DNA from: a bacterium
GTDB taxonomy: Bacteria > 4484-113 > JAFGCY01
Assembly: GCA_016932385.1 (NCBI GenBank)
Contig: JAFGCY010000058.1
Coordinates: 1-64,000, forward strand
DNA length: 64,000 nucleotides
Reading direction: 5' to 3'
Positions within the stretch are counted from its first letter, which is position 1; each line of letters opens with the position of its first letter. Position numbers and translations under genes: made by a program. The notes below the pieces were generated by a model. It saw nothing but the letters and a program-made list of their open reading frames with translations, had not been told where the DNA came from and did no database searches. Below are positions 49,216 to 58,928 of the stretch, piece by piece.

Positions 49216-52200
49216 CTAGTGCCCGAAGGGCCCGGCCGTGTCGAAAATCGCCTCGGCCTCGGTGACGAACTCGGGGCTGACTGTCGTGATTTTCCAGCTG
49301 TCGGGCGCGCGGCTCAGGTTGAGCCGGATGACCCCCAGGCGCTCGCGGCGCGCCGGCGGCCGCGGCCGCACGATCTCGCCGTCCGGCGCGTCGGCCTCAT
49401 CGATGACATCATTGCTCGCCGCGGTTTGCAGCGCGTCCTCGAAGGCCTCGCCCGCGTCGGCGGGTTCACTCGGCGCTTCCGCCGCGTCCAGCAGCGCAAA
49501 CAGCTCATCGCGGGAGCCGTAGGCCAGCAGGTAGCGGCCGTCGTCGCTGAGGCGCGGATAGTCGCTGAAGAAGCCGGTTGTATCGGTTACGCTGGCCAGG
49601 CGGAATTCGCCCGTGTCCAGGTAGCGGCCGTAGATCAGTTCTGTTCCGGTGCCCAGCTCGCTGACGAAGGCCACCGCCGAGCCGTCGGCGCTGATCGCCA
49701 GGTGGCGCTTGTTGTCCTCGCCGCGGCTTAAATAGACCGTCTCGTCCGACGCCAGGTTGGCGCGGACCAGCCGCATCTCCTTGTCGAGGTAGAACAGCGA
49801 ACGCCCGTCGGCGGTCAGCACGGCCTCGACCACGCCGGCGATCTCCGCCGGCTCGCTGAACTGGGCCGCGTCCGCGTCCGCGCTGATCAGGCGCACCTTG
49901 GCCGCGCCGTTGCCATCCGCCGGGCCGGCCAGCACCAGCCGGTCGCCGTCGCCGCTGGCCGTCAGCAGCCGGCCGTTGCCGACGAAGGCCGGGTCGTGGT
50001 CGGCGCGGAGCAGGTAGGTCGCCAGGCCGCCCGCCGATTCCAGCGTCACGTAGGCGCTGTCGGAGTTGAGCACGCTGAGCGCGACGATCTCGCCGGCCGC
50101 GGGCAGGAACGCCAGCACCGGCGTCGCGTTGCTGACGCGCTTGACCAGCAGGCCCTCGTCGCCGACGATGCCCAGGTGCCGCCCGTTGGCGGACAGGTCC
50201 AGCAGGCGGACCGGCCCCTCGACGTGCGGGCTGGAGAGCGGCAGCGGGTTGGCGGCGTTGTAGTCCACCACCACCGCGCGCGTGCTGCCGGTCAGCGGTT
50301 CGATCACCGCCAGCGGCACGCGATAGTCCACCGGGCCGGGGCGCACGCGCACCTCGACCGGCGGGGAGTGGATCGGCTCGTTGTATTTGTCGTACACGTC
50401 CAGCCGCAGCTCGTAATCGCCGGGCAGCTGGAAGGCGAAGTGCGTCGAGGCCTCGCTGCGGCGGTTGTTGCCGATGATCCAGTCGTAGCGGAAGGGCTGC
50501 TCGCCGCGCGTGACGATCGCGTCGAGGTCCAGGTGCAACGGCGCCGGGCCCTCGACGTAGGACGGCAGCTGGATCGCCACGGCCGGGTCCTCGCTGGAGA
50601 TCGGCAGCCAGATCCGGTGGCGCCAGCGCTGCAGGCCGTCGCTGGCCGTCAGCCGCACCTCGTAGACGCCGTCGCGGGCGTAGGTGTGCGCGGGCTTGGA
50701 CTCGGTGGCGTAGGTGCCGTCGCCGAAGTCCCACTGGTAGCCCAGCTCGTCCTCCAGCTTGGGGGTGTCCGCCGGTTTGAAGCGTACCGTGCGCGGGCTG
50801 GCCGAGGTGTAGTCGGTCTGGATCCGCATCGTGTGGCCGAAGCTGAACGGGTCGCTGCCCAGGCCCAGTTCGCTGACCGTGAAATCGCGCTCGATGTCCG
50901 GCGAGAGCACATGCACCGTGGCGAAGGCCGTGGCCGTGCGCAGGTCGGCGTCGGTGGCGATGATCTTCATCAGGTAGAAACCGCTGTTGCCGTAATAATG
51001 CGTCAGGTAAGTGTCGTAGGTGACCAGCTCGTCCTCGTCCGGGCCCTCGTCGCCGAAGGTGACGCGGTAGGTCACCGGCGCCGTGGCGCGGTCGATCTTC
51101 AGCGAGAACTTGGCGGTCAGCGGCGCGTAGCCCTGCTCGGCGTAGGGCGTGACGTCCAGCTGCATCCGCGGCATGATCTCGGCGGGCCGCTCGGGGTCGC
51201 AGACCTGCGCCATCAGGCTGCCGGTCAGCTCGTTGCCCTCGATGTCGACCACTTTGAAGCGGACGCTGTGCGTGCCGCATTCGGGATAGGTCGCCAGCGG
51301 GTTGGGCAGGTTGTTCTTCGAATCGTCGTCGAAGGTCCAGGTGAAAGCGTAGGGCGGCACGCCGCCCGAAACCGCCGCGGCGTAATTGACGGTCAGCGGC
51401 GAGGGGCCGTAGGGCGGGAAGCAGGAGATGTTCGCCGCCAGCGGCTTGGGCTCAGCGTTGGCGTTTCTGACCTTCATCACGCCGGTGCCGAAACCGCTCC
51501 GCGCATAGCGCCCGTTGTCGGTGACCTTCAGCACGATCGTGTAGTCGCCGTTGTAGCGGAAGACGTGCTCCGCGTAGGGCGTGGAATGGCTGGTGTAGTC
51601 GAAGATGCCGTCGGCGTCGAAGTCCCAGTCGTACTGGACGATCTTGCCGTCGGGATCGTAGCTGGCCGAGGCGTCGAAATAGACCTTGACCTCGGGCGTC
51701 TCGGCGGCGACGGCTTTGGCTATTTCGCTGTCCACGTCCGTCATGAGCGGGCCGCTGCCCTCGGCTACGTTGCCGGCCGTCACATTCGCGTCCGCCGGGC
51801 CGGCCACCAGCCGGCGCTCGAGGATCAAAGCCTGGTCGCCCGGCTCTTCGGCCGGGGCGGCGGTGCCCGTCGTGATCTCGGGCAGCATTTGATCGAGCAT
51901 GTTCTTGCGCATGCCGCTGATCTTGAGCAGGTCGCCGGGCTCCGCGAACGGGCCGTTCTGGTTGCGGTAGTTGATGATCTCGTCGGCCAGCACGTCGGTC
52001 AGGCCCGTGACCTTCAGCAGCTCGTCGCGGGTGGCCGTGTTGATGTTGACCAGGTTGGAGGGCACGGGGGCAGCGCCGATGGTCAGCGCCGGCTCCATCT
52101 CGGCCAGCGTCTCCTCGCCGATGCCGTTGATCTTCAGCAGGTCGCGGACTTCGCCGAACTGGCCGTTTTGGTTGCGGTAGTCGACGATCCGCTGGGCCAG

Positions 52201-52950
52201 CGTCTCGTCCATGCCGGGTACGCTCAGCAGGTCTTCCTTTTCGGCGGTGTTGATGTTCACCTTGCCTTCGTCGGCGGGCGCGGTGCTTTCCGGCGCGGTC
52301 TCAGCCTGCGCCTGTTCGAACGGCTTGCCCAGCATCTCGGGGAACGGTTCGGTGCTGAACTGGAAGCTGGCGACGGGCTCGGAATTCAGCCGCCGCGGGT
52401 CCTCGTTGGCGACGCGCACGGCGTACAGGCCCAGGTAATGGATCGGGGCCTCGATCGTGTTGTTGTAGACGTGGACCTTGCTGTCGGTCAGCTCCACCCA
52501 GACGCCGTTGACCTGGTGGACGATCACCAGGTTCTCCTCGTCCTTGCCGGGCGGGACCTCGTCGTCGTAATAGCCGATCGCGATCACGCCGTCCTTGGCC
52601 AGTTCCAGGCCGTCGGGGTTCACCTGGAAGGCCGTGTCCGCCAGGATGTCCAGCGGCGGCTCGGCGGGGATCGAGATCTCGACGAAGACGGTCTCGGGGA
52701 ACGCGCCGCGCGGGATCGAGACCACGCATTTGCGGTATTCCACCACGCCGCCGTCGGTGCTGATCGCGTAGCGGTTGCTCGTATCGGCCTCGCCGGGCAG
52801 CTGGTCCTTGTCCGCGGCCGCCTCGCGCGAGCGCGGTTGCGGCGATTGGATGCCCGGGCCGTCGCCCTGGCAGGCCGGCAGCGTGCCTAACAGCACCGCC
52901 AGTACGCCGGCCGCCAGCAGGCCCGTGATTGCTGAGAAACGCCTCGTCAT
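49216..52950 (-). CDS. Lipoprotein with two ComEA-type helix-hairpin-helix repeats, several PKD domains and C-terminal propeller-like region
   Basis: Lipobox LPAC; VNINTAEKEDLLSVPGMDETLAQRIVDYRNQNGQF and VNINTATRDELLKVTGLTDVLADEIINYRNQNGPF; PKD motifs (YQWDFGDGTY, YDWDFDADG). Confidence 0.85.
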   Translation of the reverse strand: MTRRFSAITGLLAAGVLAVLLGTLPACQGDGPGIQSPQPRSREAAADKDQLPGEADTSNRYAISTDGGVVEYRKCVVSIPRGAFPETVFVEISIPAEPPLDILADTAFQVNPDGLELAKDGVIAIGYYDDEVPPGKDEENLVIVHQVNGVWVELTDSKVHVYNNTIEAPIHYLGLYAVRVANEDPRRLNSEPVASFQFSTEPFPEMLGKPFEQAQAETAPESTAPADEGKVNINTAEKEDLLSVPGMDETLAQRIVDYRNQNGQFGEVRDLLKINGIGEETLAEMEPALTIGAAPVPSNLVNINTATRDELLKVTGLTDVLADEIINYRNQNGPFAEPGDLLKISGMRKNMLDQMLPEITTGTAAPAEEPGDQALILERRLVAGPADANVTAGNVAEGSGPLMTDVDSEIAKAVAAETPEVKVYFDASASYDPDGKIVQYDWDFDADGIFDYTSHSTPYAEHVFRYNGDYTIVLKVTDNGRYARSGFGTGVMKVRNANAEPKPLAANISCFPPYGPSPLTVNYAAAVSGGVPPYAFTWTFDDDSKNNLPNPLATYPECGTHSVRFKVVDIEGNELTGSLMAQVCDPERPAEIMPRMQLDVTPYAEQGYAPLTAKFSLKIDRATAPVTYRVTFGDEGPDEDELVTYDTYLTHYYGNSGFYLMKIIATDADLRTATAFATVHVLSPDIERDFTVSELGLGSDPFSFGHTMRIQTDYTSASPRTVRFKPADTPKLEDELGYQWDFGDGTYATESKPAHTYARDGVYEVRLTASDGLQRWRHRIWLPISSEDPAVAIQLPSYVEGPAPLHLDLDAIVTRGEQPFRYDWIIGNNRRSEASTHFAFQLPGDYELRLDVYDKYNEPIHSPPVEVRVRPGPVDYRVPLAVIEPLTGSTRAVVVDYNAANPLPLSSPHVEGPVRLLDLSANGRHLGIVGDEGLLVKRVSNATPVLAFLPAAGEIVALSVLNSDSAYVTLESAGGLATYLLRADHDPAFVGNGRLLTASGDGDRLVLAGPADGNGAAKVRLISADADAAQFSEPAEIAGVVEAVLTADGRSLFYLDKEMRLVRANLASDETVYLSRGEDNKRHLAISADGSAVAFVSELGTGTELIYGRYLDTGEFRLASVTDTTGFFSDYPRLSDDGRYLLAYGSRDELFALLDAAEAPSEPADAGEAFEDALQTAASNDVIDEADAPDGEIVRPRPPARRERLGVIRLNLSRAPDSWKITTVSPEFVTEAEAIFDTAGPFGH

Positions 52951-53139
52951 ATACCGCCTTCCTTGCCACCAGCCGTATGGTTGCCCCACGGCCAGCTAGA
53001 CGGTAATTATAGCAATGCGGTTCAAAGAAGAAATGGATTGGTCAATGGCTCCGGCTGTCATCCCGCGCCGGGGCGTCGCCCGGCCGCGGATCAAAGGTTT
53101 TGCCCGCGCTTGCGGTATTGTTATCACCGGAGGTGCACG

Positions 53140-53577
53140 ATGGACCACGAACACGCCGCTGTCCCGGCGGAATTCGATCTGAAGCAGTTTTTCGCGGAGA
53201 TCAAGACGATCGCCGTGGTCGGCTATTCCGACAAGCCCGACCGCGCCGGCCATTACGTCGCCCACTACCTGGCCGATTCGGGCTACGAGGTGCTGGCGAT
53301 CAACCCCAAGTTCGGCGACGAGGTCAACGGGCTCACGTGCTACGCCAACCTGGCGGCGATTCCGGCCGGAACGCACGTGGACGTGATCGACGTCTTTCGC
53401 GCGCCGCCGTTCGTGCCCGAGGTGGTGGCGGCCGTCGCCGGCATGGAGCCGCGGCCCAAGTACATCGTGATGCAGCCGGGGGCGGAGAATCCGGCAGCCA
53501 GCCAGCTGGCCCGCGAGGCCGGGATCGTGCCCTTGGACCTGTGCATGATGGCCATGCACAAAGTCTGGGCGCGCTAA
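53140..53577 (+). CDS. CoA-binding domain protein (YccU family)
   Basis: IKTIAVVGYSDKPDRAGHYVAHYLADSGYEVLAINPKF...VDVIDVFRAP...MQPGAENPAASQLAREAGI. Confidence 0.9.
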   Translation: MDHEHAAVPAEFDLKQFFAEIKTIAVVGYSDKPDRAGHYVAHYLADSGYEVLAINPKFGDEVNGLTCYANLAAIPAGTHVDVIDVFRAPPFVPEVVAAVAGMEPRPKYIVMQPGAENPAASQLAREAGIVPLDLCMMAMHKVWAR

Positions 53578-53584
53578 TCCGACG

Positions 53585-53974
53585 CTAATCCAGGACGGCG
53601 TTCCAGGTGCCGGTGGTTTCGGACGTCTGCAGCGTGTCGGTGAAGATGAACGCCCCGTTGCAGCGCTCGGAGCTGCTGAACTGGCCGGTGATCGAGCCGT
53701 AGCCCAGCTGCTCGTTGGTGATCTGCCCGTCGATCGCCTGCTCGTCGAGTACCGCGGAGATCGAGACGATGATCTGGTTGCCGCCGTGCGTGATATAGCC
53801 GGTGCCCGCCAGCAGCCCGTCACCGGTGGTAAAGGTGAACTCGCCGACCTGCGTGGCGCCATCCATGAACACGCCGGTATAGGGGCCCAGCGGGGGGACG
53901 AACGGATTGCCGCCGCTGCAGCCGGCGATCAAGGCGACCAGGCAGACTATGGCCACGAAGAGAATCTTGCGCAT
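53585..53974 (-). CDS. Small lipoprotein of unknown function
   Basis: MRKILFVAIVCLVALIAGCSGGN lipobox. Confidence 0.75.
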   Translation of the reverse strand: MRKILFVAIVCLVALIAGCSGGNPFVPPLGPYTGVFMDGATQVGEFTFTTGDGLLAGTGYITHGGNQIIVSISAVLDEQAIDGQITNEQLGYGSITGQFSSSERCNGAFIFTDTLQTSETTGTWNAVLD

Positions 53975-54005
53975 ACGGCATTTTAACACCGTGGGATCAA
54001 GGTGC

Positions 54006-54032
54006 AAAAAAACCCCGGGTCGCCCCGGGGTT
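54006..54032 (-). terminator. Intrinsic terminator downstream of the HtrA-like gene
   Basis: Minus-strand AACCCCGGGGCGACCCGGGGTT followed by T run. Confidence 0.85.
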
Positions 54033-54075
54033 CGGCTTGATTCCTGGCAGCCGGAAGGCTGCGTTGTGTTGGTGC

Positions 54076-55374
54076 TTATTCCACTTGAATCTGGGAGATA
54101 TCCAACTCGCCGAGGACGACCGACACGTTCTCCTGGCGGTCGCCGCCCTGGCGGGCCACGCGCAGCTTGACGCGGTCGCCGACCTTATAGTTCTGGATCT
54201 CCTGGATCAGGTCGTTGCTGGTTTCGACCTCGACGTCGTTGATCGAGAGGATCACGTCGCCCGCCTCGATGCCGGCGCGGTCGGCCGGTCCGTCGATCAC
54301 GACGCTCGAGACGTAGACGCCCTTGTCGACGCTCAGCTCCAGGTTCGGCTCGGCGCGCAGGTAATCCTCCAGCGAGGCGATCTGCGCGGAGATGCCGGGA
54401 TAGACCACCTTGCCGTGCTGCACGATCTGCTCGATCGTCGGCTTGATGTCGTCAATCGGAATCGCGAAGCCGATGCCTTCCACCGGCACCGGCACGCCCA
54501 GGCCGAAGCCCATGCCGACGGCGTCGCCTTCCCAGCGCACGATCGCCTGGTTGACGCCGATCACTTCGCCGTTCGCGTTCAGCAGCGGCCCGCCGGAGTT
54601 GCCGCGGTTGATCGCGGCGTCGGTCTGGATATAGGCCTGCGGTCGGCGCACGTCTGATTGGCGGCCCAGGTCGTCGCGTGTGCGGTAATTGGTGGAGACG
54701 ATGCCGGCGGTAACGCTGGCCTGATAGCCCAACGGGCTGCCGATCGCGACTACCGGCTCGCCGACGCGGGTGTCACTGCTGTTGCCGAGGATGGCGACGG
54801 GCAGGTCCTCGTCGGTCTGGATCTTCAGGACGGCGATGTCCTTGAAGTTGTCGACGCCGATCAGCTGCGCTTCGTGGGTGGTGCCGTCGTACATGTGCAC
54901 CATGAATTTATCGGCGTTGGCCACGACGTGCGAGTTGGTGACGATGTAGCCGTCCTCGCGGATGATAAACCCGCTGCCTTCACCGCCGCTGCGTTGCGGG
55001 GTTTCGGGCACGTCCTCGCCCTGCCATTCGAATTGCTTGAAGAGGTCGGGCATGTTTTGCTGCCATTCCTCATGCAGGTCCTTGATCTTGTTTTCTTCGT
55101 CCTGGTCATACTCGATGATCGTTTCGACATTGACAACAAAGGGCAGGGCCTGTTCCGCCAGATCTGCTACCCAGTAGATGCTTTCATGGTCGACCGCCGG
55201 CGGATCGGCCAGCGCGACAAGGTCATTCCGCGGCGCGTTCGTCACGCGCTCGTAATAGATATGCCGCGGCTGTTGCGCCTGCCAGACCGTGTAGGCCACG
55301 ATGCCGATCAACACGATTACCAGCACCGCTGATAAAGCCTTCCAGAAACCATCACGATTCTTTTGATATTCCAT
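54076..55374 (-). CDS. HtrA/DegP-like trypsin-like serine protease with PDZ domain
   Basis: GSGFIIREDGYIVTNSHVV, QTDAAINRGNSGGPLLNANGEVIGVN, PDZ ADRAGIEAGDVILSINDVEV. Confidence 0.95.
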   Translation of the reverse strand: MEYQKNRDGFWKALSAVLVIVLIGIVAYTVWQAQQPRHIYYERVTNAPRNDLVALADPPAVDHESIYWVADLAEQALPFVVNVETIIEYDQDEENKIKDLHEEWQQNMPDLFKQFEWQGEDVPETPQRSGGEGSGFIIREDGYIVTNSHVVANADKFMVHMYDGTTHEAQLIGVDNFKDIAVLKIQTDEDLPVAILGNSSDTRVGEPVVAIGSPLGYQASVTAGIVSTNYRTRDDLGRQSDVRRPQAYIQTDAAINRGNSGGPLLNANGEVIGVNQAIVRWEGDAVGMGFGLGVPVPVEGIGFAIPIDDIKPTIEQIVQHGKVVYPGISAQIASLEDYLRAEPNLELSVDKGVYVSSVVIDGPADRAGIEAGDVILSINDVEVETSNDLIQEIQNYKVGDRVKLRVARQGGDRQENVSVVLGELDISQIQVE

Positions 55375-55617
55375 ATGTGCCTCCATCGACCAATATGGTA
55401 TGTCGATAACCTCTGGTGCTCCCAACGCCCCGTCTGACGCAGGTTGCCCCGCGGATGTTCGCGGGATTTTCGAAGTCTACCGCGGTGGCTCGCCGCCGAT
55501 ACATTTCATAATACCGCCGGTTGCGAACAATCTGCTGCCGGAGACGTCCTGCCGCCAGCTAAGTCCTTCGCCCCTTGCTATGCGAAGGGGCGGCAATCAG
55601 CTAGAATCGAGGTCGTT

Positions 55618-56778
55618 ATGCGGAATATGAAAGCAGGCCTGTGTGCCAAGAACATGATCATCGTGCCCCTGGCGGTTGCGGTTTGTGCGGTTTACGTGCT
55701 GGTCGCGGCGCCGGCGCTGGCCGCCAGTACACAGGTGGTCACGGAACTGCCCGGCCGCGCCGATGTGGTCAAGACCGCGCCCTACAGCCATTGGCTGGCG
55801 GCCTGGGCCGAGGGTACCGACGGCAGCTACACGCTGTGGGTCGTGGATACCAACAACGGGCGCAAGCAGGAAGTCACGACCAGCGCCTATCCGGGCGGCT
55901 ACTGCTGGATTCCCAAGTACAACAAACTGTTCTACTGCAAGGGCCAGTACGTCAGTGAGATGGAACTTTACCGCGTCGTGTACTACAGCTTCGACCCGAC
56001 CACGGCGGAATCGACCAAGATCATCGAGCTGCGCGACTTCATGGAGACCTTCAAGCTGGACCCGCTGGCTGCCGACGACGGCTCGATCGTATTCCACCGC
56101 ACCGTCGACCAGGGTACGACGACCTTCGGCGAAGGTACGATTCCCAGCTTCAACTATTACGATCCCGTCGAGAACAAAATGGACGCGCTGCCGGCCAATG
56201 CCAACATCGGTTCGGACTACGATATGGCCAGCGACGGCTTGGAGATTTTCTGGCCGCTGTACAAGGAAGACACCGGCGACCTGTATTTCGTCGGCTGGAG
56301 CACCGAACGCAACGAGGAAGTCTGGAACGCGATGTACTTCGAGTACGTCAACCCCGCTGACGCCGGCGGCATGATCCGCGTGGACGCCGCCAACCAGCGC
56401 ATCGCGATGCTGGCGCAGAGCAGCTCGCAGCCGCGGATGCAGATGTGCGTCTATGGCTGGCAGGGCCAGGAGCTCTTGGCGCCGATTCCGGTGTTTTTGG
56501 AGGCGGGCGAGGAGATCCTGCACTTCGACTGGCGCGGGATCACCGGCAAGGTCTACGCCGTGGTCTATAAGGAACAGGCGGCGGCGGGCGGCAAGCTGAC
56601 GCACAATTTCAGCCTGGAAGTGATCGACCCGATGCTCGGTATCCGCGAAGTACTGGTCAGCGGCACGGATGCGTTCGGCTACGCCGATTACGATGCGGGC
56701 ACGGGCCGCTATTACTACTGCGTCATCAGCGAACAGAGCCGCGATCCCAAGACGTACCTGATCCGCGTCGATCCGTAG
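55618..56778 (+). CDS. Secreted TolB-like beta-propeller protein
   Basis: Signal peptide IIVPLAVAVCAVYVLVAAPALAAS; propeller-like repeats. Confidence 0.65.
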   Translation: MRNMKAGLCAKNMIIVPLAVAVCAVYVLVAAPALAASTQVVTELPGRADVVKTAPYSHWLAAWAEGTDGSYTLWVVDTNNGRKQEVTTSAYPGGYCWIPKYNKLFYCKGQYVSEMELYRVVYYSFDPTTAESTKIIELRDFMETFKLDPLAADDGSIVFHRTVDQGTTTFGEGTIPSFNYYDPVENKMDALPANANIGSDYDMASDGLEIFWPLYKEDTGDLYFVGWSTERNEEVWNAMYFEYVNPADAGGMIRVDAANQRIAMLAQSSSQPRMQMCVYGWQGQELLAPIPVFLEAGEEILHFDWRGITGKVYAVVYKEQAAAGGKLTHNFSLEVIDPMLGIREVLVSGTDAFGYADYDAGTGRYYYCVISEQSRDPKTYLIRVDP

Positions 56779-56782
56779 GCTC

Positions 56783-57919
56783 CTAGCCGCGGCATGCAGT
56801 GAAGGCCTGCACCAGCGCCCGGGCGGTTGCTTCCGCGCCGAACGTGGCAGAGTAAGCCAGGCCGGCGCGGCTCAACCCTTGGCGGTAATCCTCATCTTCG
56901 ATCAGCCGGCGCATGACGGCGGCCAGCGCTTCGCTGTCCTCCGTGCCGACGAAGGGCGGGACCAGGCGCAGATCTTCCGGCAGCCGCGCCAGCCGCACCG
57001 GGTCGGCGTAGACCGCCCGATGGCAGCGGATGTCGCTGAGCACGACCGGGCAGCCGATGCTCTGAGCCTCCTGCGGCGGCATGCCGTAGCCCTCGTAATG
57101 GCTGGTGAACAGCAGGCCGGCGCAGTTGAGCAGCAGCCGTGTGCTCATTTCTCGGGGCAGGTAGCCTGCGAATTCCACCAGGTCGGCCACCCCGCGCCGG
57201 GCCGCCAACTCGCGCAGGCTGGCGGTGTACTCCGTCAGCCCGCCGATCATTACGAGACGGGCCGTGACGCCCTGCTCGCGCAACAGACGCAGCGCGATGA
57301 TCGGCAGTTCCAGGTTCTTGCGCGACTCGTGGCTGGCCAGGGTGACGAACACGGGCGGATCGTCCAGCGGAGCGCGCCGGCCGGGATAGTCCGGGGCGAG
57401 GCGCAGCGCGGCCGCGGCGACGGCCGGGTCGGCGTAATAAGGGACGACGTGGATCCGATCGCGGGAAATGCCCAGCCGCTCCGTCAGGTCCTCGGCGACG
57501 GTGACGTTGCTGACGGTCAGCACAGAGCAGCGGCGCCAGGTGTAGGGCAGCAGCCGGCTCCAGTACCAGCGGGCGAAAATGCCGGAAAACTGCCGCCGGT
57601 AGATCAGCGGGATCAGGTCGTGGACGTGCACGGCCACCGGCACGGGGGAAGCAAGCGGCGCGCCCAGCGCCGGGCTGTAGGCGCAGTCCAGAGGCGCGCA
57701 ACGGTGGGACCGCCGCAACGCCGCGGGCAGGCGCCATTGCTCCCAACCCAGGCGGTCGGCGACGGTTTTCAGCGCCACGTCCGCGGAGTTCGGCCGCAGC
57801 CCGACGACATCGATCTCGGGGGCATGTGCCGTCAGCGCGTCGAGCATGAACTGCACGCTGACGCCGAGGCCGGTCCGCCCCGGCCCCGTGACAGCCTGCA
57901 GATCCCACGCCACGCGCAT
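56783..57919 (-). CDS. GT4-type glycosyltransferase
   Basis: MRVAWDLQAVTGPGRTGLGVSVQFMLDAL..., VHVHDLIPLIY, SHESRKNLELPIIALRLL, FTSHYEGYGMPPQEAQSIGCPVVLSDI. Confidence 0.92.
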   Translation of the reverse strand: MRVAWDLQAVTGPGRTGLGVSVQFMLDALTAHAPEIDVVGLRPNSADVALKTVADRLGWEQWRLPAALRRSHRCAPLDCAYSPALGAPLASPVPVAVHVHDLIPLIYRRQFSGIFARWYWSRLLPYTWRRCSVLTVSNVTVAEDLTERLGISRDRIHVVPYYADPAVAAAALRLAPDYPGRRAPLDDPPVFVTLASHESRKNLELPIIALRLLREQGVTARLVMIGGLTEYTASLRELAARRGVADLVEFAGYLPREMSTRLLLNCAGLLFTSHYEGYGMPPQEAQSIGCPVVLSDIRCHRAVYADPVRLARLPEDLRLVPPFVGTEDSEALAAVMRRLIEDEDYRQGLSRAGLAYSATFGAEATARALVQAFTACRG

Positions 57920-57929
57920 GTTCGGATTA

Positions 57930-58090
57930 TACGCGCCGGACTGCGTCTGATTCAGGAGGAACTGGGCCATTCGAGCAGCGCGATCGTCCAGCGCTACGCG
58001 GCGGTCACGTTCGGCCATCTGGCCGAAGGGCTCGACCGATTCCACCCCTGGGGCAGGAAGCTTTGCGAGGAAGCCAGGAGAAGCGGGTGA
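57930..58090 (+). pseudogene. Tyrosine recombinase/integrase C-terminal remnant
   Basis: AGLRLIQEELGHSSSAIVQRYAAVTFGHLAEGLDRFHPWGRKLCEEARRSG*, matching the LGHSS..QRY end of phage-type integrases; no catalytic N-terminal part upstream. Confidence 0.7.
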
Positions 58091-58293
58091 TGGCTCGTAA
58101 CAAGATCCCGTGCGAACTCCAGGACATCGCCGCGCAGCACAAGCATTCGGACATCGATCCCAAAGCCAAGCAGCAACTCCTCGACCAGCTATATCTAGAG
58201 CAGCGCCAAGTCCGAGGCGTGTATCGACGCAGGCCGAAGCCCAAGAGCGAAGCACCAAGCACACCAATGCAAGTCAGGGACCTGCTCCGCTGA
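58090..58293 (+). CDS. Small hypothetical protein following the integrase remnant
   Basis: MARNKIPCELQDIAAQHKHSDIDPKAKQQLLDQLYLEQRQVRGVYRRRPKPK...; ATG overlaps the integrase stop. Confidence 0.4.
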   Translation: MARNKIPCELQDIAAQHKHSDIDPKAKQQLLDQLYLEQRQVRGVYRRRPKPKSEAPSTPMQVRDLLR

Positions 58294-58719
58294 TGCTGGT
58301 TACCAGCTGGCCGGTCCATCGGCAGGGGCTTGACCCGCCACGGCCAGTTAGTCCCCATGCCTCAGCACCAGAATCCGTGCCGGATGAGGCAGGACAAGAC
58401 TTATTAGAGAGTGGGGTTTTTCCTGCGCTCAATGGAACGGTAGTTGGCGTCGCGATGATCTAGCCGTATATTTGCCATTTCCTTTCCGCAGTGCTACTCA
58501 GCTTATGCTGTAGCAAGAATCTACTTGGTCGCTCAAGGCCTGGCATAGGCACGCCGCTTACAGCCCGAGGAGCCGTATTCATTGCAGCTATTGACACTGG
58601 CTGAAGTGCCATCACGATCGTAAGTTATAATACCAACAGCATACTGATTCGCGGGCAGGCGGCGCGCACGAGAAAGAGACCGGAATATCCGCTATGTCCC
58701 TTAAAAAGGTGGAAGCCAG

Positions 58720-58878
58720 ATGAGATGGTCATGGATTATTGCTGTCGTGCTTTTTATCGTTTGGCTGGCTTTGCTGCTTGGGTATAAATCGATTGGTTGG
58801 TGGCTTCACCTGCTGCTTGTGCTGGCGGTAATTTTCATTCTGTACACGCTGTTCAAAGGACGCAAATCCCAGAAGTAG
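58720..58878 (+). CDS. Small membrane protein, lmo0937-like family
   Basis: MRWSWIIAVVLFIVWLALLLGYKSIGWWLHLLLVLAVIFILYTLFKGRKSQK*; two TM segments; too short for the ORF track. Confidence 0.75.
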   Translation: MRWSWIIAVVLFIVWLALLLGYKSIGWWLHLLLVLAVIFILYTLFKGRKSQK

Positions 58879-58928
58879 GCCTGCGGTCAGCAGATGGAAA
58901 GGAACGCGAGCAATGGAGGGGTCTTGAC

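Noticed and set aside
49996-52890. 964-aa plus-strand ORF
   Set aside because: Antisense to the ComEA/PKD lipoprotein; V/A/G/R/D-rich composition typical of spurious shadow ORFs in high-GC DNA; no domain motifs.
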